From the NCBI GenBank assembly GCA_035623255.1, contig DASPTU010000104.1, positions 30,131 through 94,130 on the forward strand: a stretch of 64,000 nucleotides of DNA. Direction: 5' to 3'. This document shows positions 60,863 through 64,000 of this stretch, in pieces. The DNA is from JAFAGX01 sp035623255 (lineage in GTDB: Bacteria; Acidobacteriota; Terriglobia; Terriglobales; Acidobacteriaceae). The notes beneath the pieces were generated by a model. That model was not told the origin of the DNA. It saw nothing but the letters and a program-made list of their open reading frames with translations, and made no database searches. Every line of letters begins with the position of its first letter. Positions within the stretch are counted from its first letter, which is position 1. A program made the position numbers and the translations under genes.

Positions 60863-62680
60863 TCAGCGGTAACTGGCGGCTTGCAATTCGAACATCTCGG
60901 CGTAGCGCCCTCCGAGCATGGACAGTTGCTCGTGAGTTCCTTCTTCGGCGATCCTGCCCTTTTCCAGTACTACGATGCGATCCGCCATCCGTACGGTTGA
61001 GAAGCGATGAGAGATAAACAGCGCCATTTTTCCCGCCGTAAGCTCAGCGAATCGGCGAAACACTTCGAATTCACTCCGCGCGTCCAGTGATGCCGTGGGC
61101 TCGTCAAGAATCAGCAGTTGCGCATCACGCAAATAAGCTCGTGCCAAAGCCACTTTCTGCCATTCGCCGCCCGAAAGATCCACTCCTCCCTCAAATCGAC
61201 GCCCGAGCATCTGCTCATATCGCTGCGGCAGTCGCTCAATCACCTCATCCGCTAAACTCTTATGTGCAGCTTCCCTGAGTAACGTAAGATTTTCCCGTTC
61301 CTGGATCAGCCCAGAAGCTATGTTTTCCCTCGCGGTCATCTCGTACCGCATAAAGTCCTGAAAAATGACTCCAATCTCGTGGTATAGATCCTCCAGGTCG
61401 TAGTCGCGGAGATCTACACCGTCCAAAAGGATCTGTCCCTCTGTAGGATCGTAGAGCCGCGTCAAGAGCTTGACAATGGTCGTCTTCCCTTCGCCGTTTT
61501 CGCCGATCAGCGCAACCCGCTCTCCGGGATGAAGGTGAAAGTCCAGGTGGTTCAGCACCAGCCGGTCAGTCCCCGGGTAACGAAACGAGACATTGCGGAA
61601 CTCGAAGCCATGCTGGATCGGCCTTGGGGCCGGAGTTGCGTTCGGCTTCGAACGAATCGTCGGCTGCATGTCGAAGAACGCCAGGAGGTCCGTGAGGAAC
61701 AGAGCCTGGTCGGCAATGCCGGCCAGCGTTGAGAAAACTTGCTGGATGTTCAAGCTGGCCTGCTGAATCGCGCCGGCCAGCAGTGTCAGAGTGCCGATCG
61801 AAAGAACACCCGTCAATGTGCGCCAGATCACCCAGGCGTATGCAGCGTAATAGCCCAGAGTTCCGATAACGGATAGGGCGGCGCCGGCGAACAAGCGGCG
61901 TCGCGCAAGCGAGACATCCTGCACATAGATTCGATCTGAAAGTTGCGTAAAGCGCTCTGTCAGAAATCGGCTCAGGCCAAATAGCTTTAGCTCCTTGGCT
62001 GCTTCCTTGCTGCCTCCCAGCACCCGCAGGTAGTCAAGCTGCCGCTTAATAGGAGTCTGGCTGAAGTTCTTGGCATACCCCAGGAAAGCGAAATGGCTTT
62101 CCCCGAGAAACGCAGGTAGCACCCCGGCCACCAAAAGCAGCATCAGCCAAGGAGAGTACACAATGATGGTTACGGACATCGTCACCGCGGTGATAAGCTG
62201 CTGGATCAGTCGCCCGATGGATTGAATCATCCCCAGGCGATCGGTCGCCTGCACCCGGGCACGTTCCAGCCGGTCATAAAACACGGGGTCCTCATAAGCG
62301 ACCAGATCTAGTTCGGACGCGTGCTTCATCACGGCGATGCTGACATGTCGCGTGTACTTATCGGCCAGCAGGGAATCCAGGTAGTCGATTCCGCGGCTCA
62401 AAATGCTGAGAAGTACCGCAACGCCGAACTCGGCCGCGACCAGCCACCAGAATCGTGGGCTGACGGGATGATGCCCGGATATGGCGCGAACAATATTGTC
62501 GATAATGAGCTTGGTGATCCAAAGCAGGGCGACCGGCAACACCGCCACAAAAAGGCGGAATATGAGTCCGAAGGTTACGACAGCTGGCCCCGATTCCCAG
62601 ACAATCTTCAGTACTGGCGGAACATTGCGCAGTGCAGCAAGGCGCTCCTGCCATCCGCTTTGGAACTTTTCGTGCCCCAT
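60863..62680 (-). CDS. ABC exporter, membrane plus ATPase domains, first in envelope operon
   Basis: A half-size exporter of 605 residues from ATG 62680, which has an AGGTCG site; a TTG start at 62725 lacks one. Six helices span about 40-320 (FGLIFRLFVAVLPVALLWI; AVLLSILSRGIDYLDSLLAD). The ATPase domain has Walker A GENGEGKTT (an uncommon Glu for the usual Ala/Ser), signature LSGGEWQKVALARA and Walker B LLILDEPTASLD. It ends 12 bases before the NdvB-like gene. Lipid, glycan or peptide export are all possible. Confidence 0.85.
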   Translation of the reverse strand: MGHEKFQSGWQERLAALRNVPPVLKIVWESGPAVVTFGLIFRLFVAVLPVALLWITKLIIDNIVRAISGHHPVSPRFWWLVAAEFGVAVLLSILSRGIDYLDSLLADKYTRHVSIAVMKHASELDLVAYEDPVFYDRLERARVQATDRLGMIQSIGRLIQQLITAVTMSVTIIVYSPWLMLLLVAGVLPAFLGESHFAFLGYAKNFSQTPIKRQLDYLRVLGGSKEAAKELKLFGLSRFLTERFTQLSDRIYVQDVSLARRRLFAGAALSVIGTLGYYAAYAWVIWRTLTGVLSIGTLTLLAGAIQQASLNIQQVFSTLAGIADQALFLTDLLAFFDMQPTIRSKPNATPAPRPIQHGFEFRNVSFRYPGTDRLVLNHLDFHLHPGERVALIGENGEGKTTIVKLLTRLYDPTEGQILLDGVDLRDYDLEDLYHEIGVIFQDFMRYEMTARENIASGLIQERENLTLLREAAHKSLADEVIERLPQRYEQMLGRRFEGGVDLSGGEWQKVALARAYLRDAQLLILDEPTASLDARSEFEVFRRFAELTAGKMALFISHRFSTVRMADRIVVLEKGRIAEEGTHEQLSMLGGRYAEMFELQAASYR

Positions 62681-63083
62681 GCTCGACCTAGATTGACTAG
62701 AACTGCGGCGTCGGTTGGTATTCAAATCTGAATCATCGCGCTATCGCGGCGTGCATACTCGTGCTCATACCGAAGATGCACAAAGCTACCACAAGGTTTG
62801 TGCATACAACAACTTATCCCGTCCCTTAAGGGTCTTTCAACTCGGGAAAGAATCCCCTAACCCGTTATCCATTGGTTGCAGGTGTAGACCCACTTTCCAC
62901 CGCTCGATTTTCGTTCGCGAGGGCTAGAAAATCTCCACGAATCTGCCGTTTAAATTACTCACAGTATTGTGCTAATGAGTGAAGATCGACTCTAGTTGCA
63001 TCTACGGGACGGAGGGGCAGCTGTACCCGCGTTTCGGGAAAATTTTGCTCGTCTGGATGAAAAAACTGTATTTTGCCCGTTGC
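62681..63083. other. Upstream region of the envelope operon
   Basis: About 400 bases with no supported gene. It holds the 9-bp inverted repeat described separately and a ten-base palindrome CCCTTAAGGG at 62823-62832. The operon promoter must lie here, reading leftward, but I cannot choose boxes. No T-run hairpin for the GH39-like gene is seen. Confidence 0.5.
62776..62805. promoter_or_regulatory. Perfect 9-bp inverted repeat, probable operator of the envelope operon
   Basis: ATGCACAAA (62776-62784) and TTTGTGCAT (62797-62805) are exact reverse complements separated by 12 bases. The pair lies 96-125 bases upstream of the first operon gene. Arm length and spacing suit a dimeric regulator. No T-run accompanies it, so it is not a terminator. 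Confidence 0.6.
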
Positions 63084-64000
63084 CTATCTGACCTCGATCA
63101 CCGCCAGGCCGTCGGCTGGGAGTGTGATTGTGAGCTCGCTATTCTTGAGGTTTTCGATTTCCGGCGATGGCAACTGCGCAGCCTGCCGGAGTTCCTGCAG
63201 TTGCTCCTGCGTGGGATAACGAGGCGATCCCATCTTCTCGTACGCAGCGTGCACATCTCCGTGATCATGATCGACGCGCGAGACGGCGGCGCGCCGAACC
63301 TCACCTGAGTTTCGGAAATGGATCGTCACAGTTTTGGCAGATCCGCTCTGTTCCGGCGGCACCAGGTTCCAGACAGCAACTACGAGGGTGCCGTCGGGAC
63401 GCCGGGTCAGCAACGCATCCTCGGAATTTAAGGTAATACGTTCATCGCCCAGTTGGTGCAGAACCTGGAATGCGGCATAGGCCGGCTTAGGAATACCCCC
63501 TTCTGCAATCAAGCCGTACCCGCCGTAAAACGGCTGCTTCACAACGCCTTGTTCTTCGAAAACATCGGAAAGCGTCCAGTAAGACATTTCGGTCACGAGG
63601 CCGTCGCATTGGCGAATCGTGTCTGCCATCCATGGTCCCATGTAGATTGAGTCGGTAACCTCCGGGGCGGTCGAGTAGGTAGCGTTAAACTCGCTCAAGA
63701 AAAATGGCAGATCGCGCCGTGCGGAGGCGGCAATCTGTTCGTGAGCCTTCTTGACCGCGCGGCATACCATCCGGTCGCGCGGGATATTCTCATTCGTGCC
63801 GAAGACATTTTGCGCGGTGTCATTGCCATAAACGTGCGTTGAGACGAAATCGACCGGAACGTGCTTCTGCACGCAGTGCTGAATAAACGCATCCACCCAC
63901 GCCGCCTGTGCGGTCGCCGGACCACCCACGCGTAATCGCGCATTCACGCGCTTCACCGCTGCCGCCGCGTGGTCGTACAACTCCCAGTACGTCTCCTGCC
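63084..64000 (-). CDS. GH39-like glycosidase (5' end outside window)
   Basis: The frame is open to the right edge, reading QETYWELYDHAAAAVKR and then LRVGGPATAQAAWV, a signature of GH39 beta-xylosidase/iduronidase-like enzymes. DFVSTHVYG and LPFFLSEFNATYST follow; the Glu in SEF is a likely catalytic nucleophile. YWTLSDVFEEQGVVKQPFYG leads to a C-terminal beta-sandwich ending GLAVIEVR. The acid/base Glu and the start are outside the window. It reads in the same direction as the envelope operon but about 400 bases upstream. Confidence 0.82.
   Translation of the reverse strand, partial: QETYWELYDHAAAAVKRVNARLRVGGPATAQAAWVDAFIQHCVQKHVPVDFVSTHVYGNDTAQNVFGTNENIPRDRMVCRAVKKAHEQIAASARRDLPFFLSEFNATYSTAPEVTDSIYMGPWMADTIRQCDGLVTEMSYWTLSDVFEEQGVVKQPFYGGYGLIAEGGIPKPAYAAFQVLHQLGDERITLNSEDALLTRRPDGTLVVAVWNLVPPEQSGSAKTVTIHFRNSGEVRRAAVSRVDHDHGDVHAAYEKMGSPRYPTQEQLQELRQAAQLPSPEIENLKNSELTITLPADGLAVIEVR

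Noticed and set aside
62823..62832. Palindrome CCCTTAAGGG as an operator
   Set aside because: Ten-base palindromes are common by chance and this one has no further context; the nearby 9-bp inverted repeat is the better candidate.

Overview
The window looks like a chromosomal segment from an Acidobacteriota soil bacterium. The evidence is a moderately high GC content, a 1218-residue Oar-type TonB-dependent receptor with an N-terminal carboxypeptidase-regulatory-like domain, many secreted proteins and lipoproteins, FecR and PilZ proteins, and a DedA-rhodanese fusion. This placement is an inference from gene content. I see no rRNA, tRNA, CRISPR array, prophage or insertion sequence.

Layout. Bases 1-2 kb hold the end of a polyprenyl synthetase, a DedA-rhodanese gene interrupted by an in-frame UGA exactly where the catalytic cysteine belongs, and a CYTH protein. 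Bases 2-4.3 kb hold otsBA (trehalose synthesis) and 4.5-6.6 kb an ABC-2 exporter. Bases 6.8-22.3 kb are a run of small units: secreted transglutaminase, propeller-phosphoesterase, DUF1223 protein, two PilZ proteins, BON/glycine-zipper lipoprotein, cytochrome c under a CRP-type palindrome, prepilin peptidase, DinB-like protein, a FecR/Trp-Gly-rich protein with a Gly-Tyr-Ser-His tail, and a MoaD/ThiS-like sulfur carrier beside a MoeZ-type E1-rhodanese. Bases 22.8-27.6 kb hold a quinone oxidoreductase, a membrane PIN-TRAM protein and panB-lipoprotein-panC.

Bases 29.2-45 kb form a divergent carbohydrate locus. Leftward: TonB receptor, Tat-exported putative glycosidase, a second secreted putative glycosidase, and a 3-methyladenine DNA glycosylase. 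Rightward: amidohydrolase, GH36-type alpha-galactosidase with PKD domain, DhnA-type aldolase, FGGY kinase, fucose-isomerase-like protein and tsaE. Uptake, hydrolysis and an isomerase-kinase-aldolase set sit together, but the substrate is not evident.

Bases 45-51 kb hold fabI, an MFS exporter, a GT2-GT39 pair, a repeat-rich secreted protein and a small secreted protein. Bases 51.3-62.7 kb form a tight six-gene leftward operon: ABC exporter, NdvB-like cyclic-glucan synthase lacking the usual C-terminal phosphorylase, MsbA/NdvA-like ABC exporter, MacB/LolD-type ATPase and permease, and a secreted esterase, behind a perfect 9-bp inverted repeat. A GH39-like glycosidase runs off the right edge.

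The strongest novelty candidate is the DedA-rhodanese gene as a selenoprotein: the UGA replaces the active-site Cys, the remaining rhodanese sequence continues in frame for 52 codons, and a SECIS-like hairpin follows at a suitable distance.
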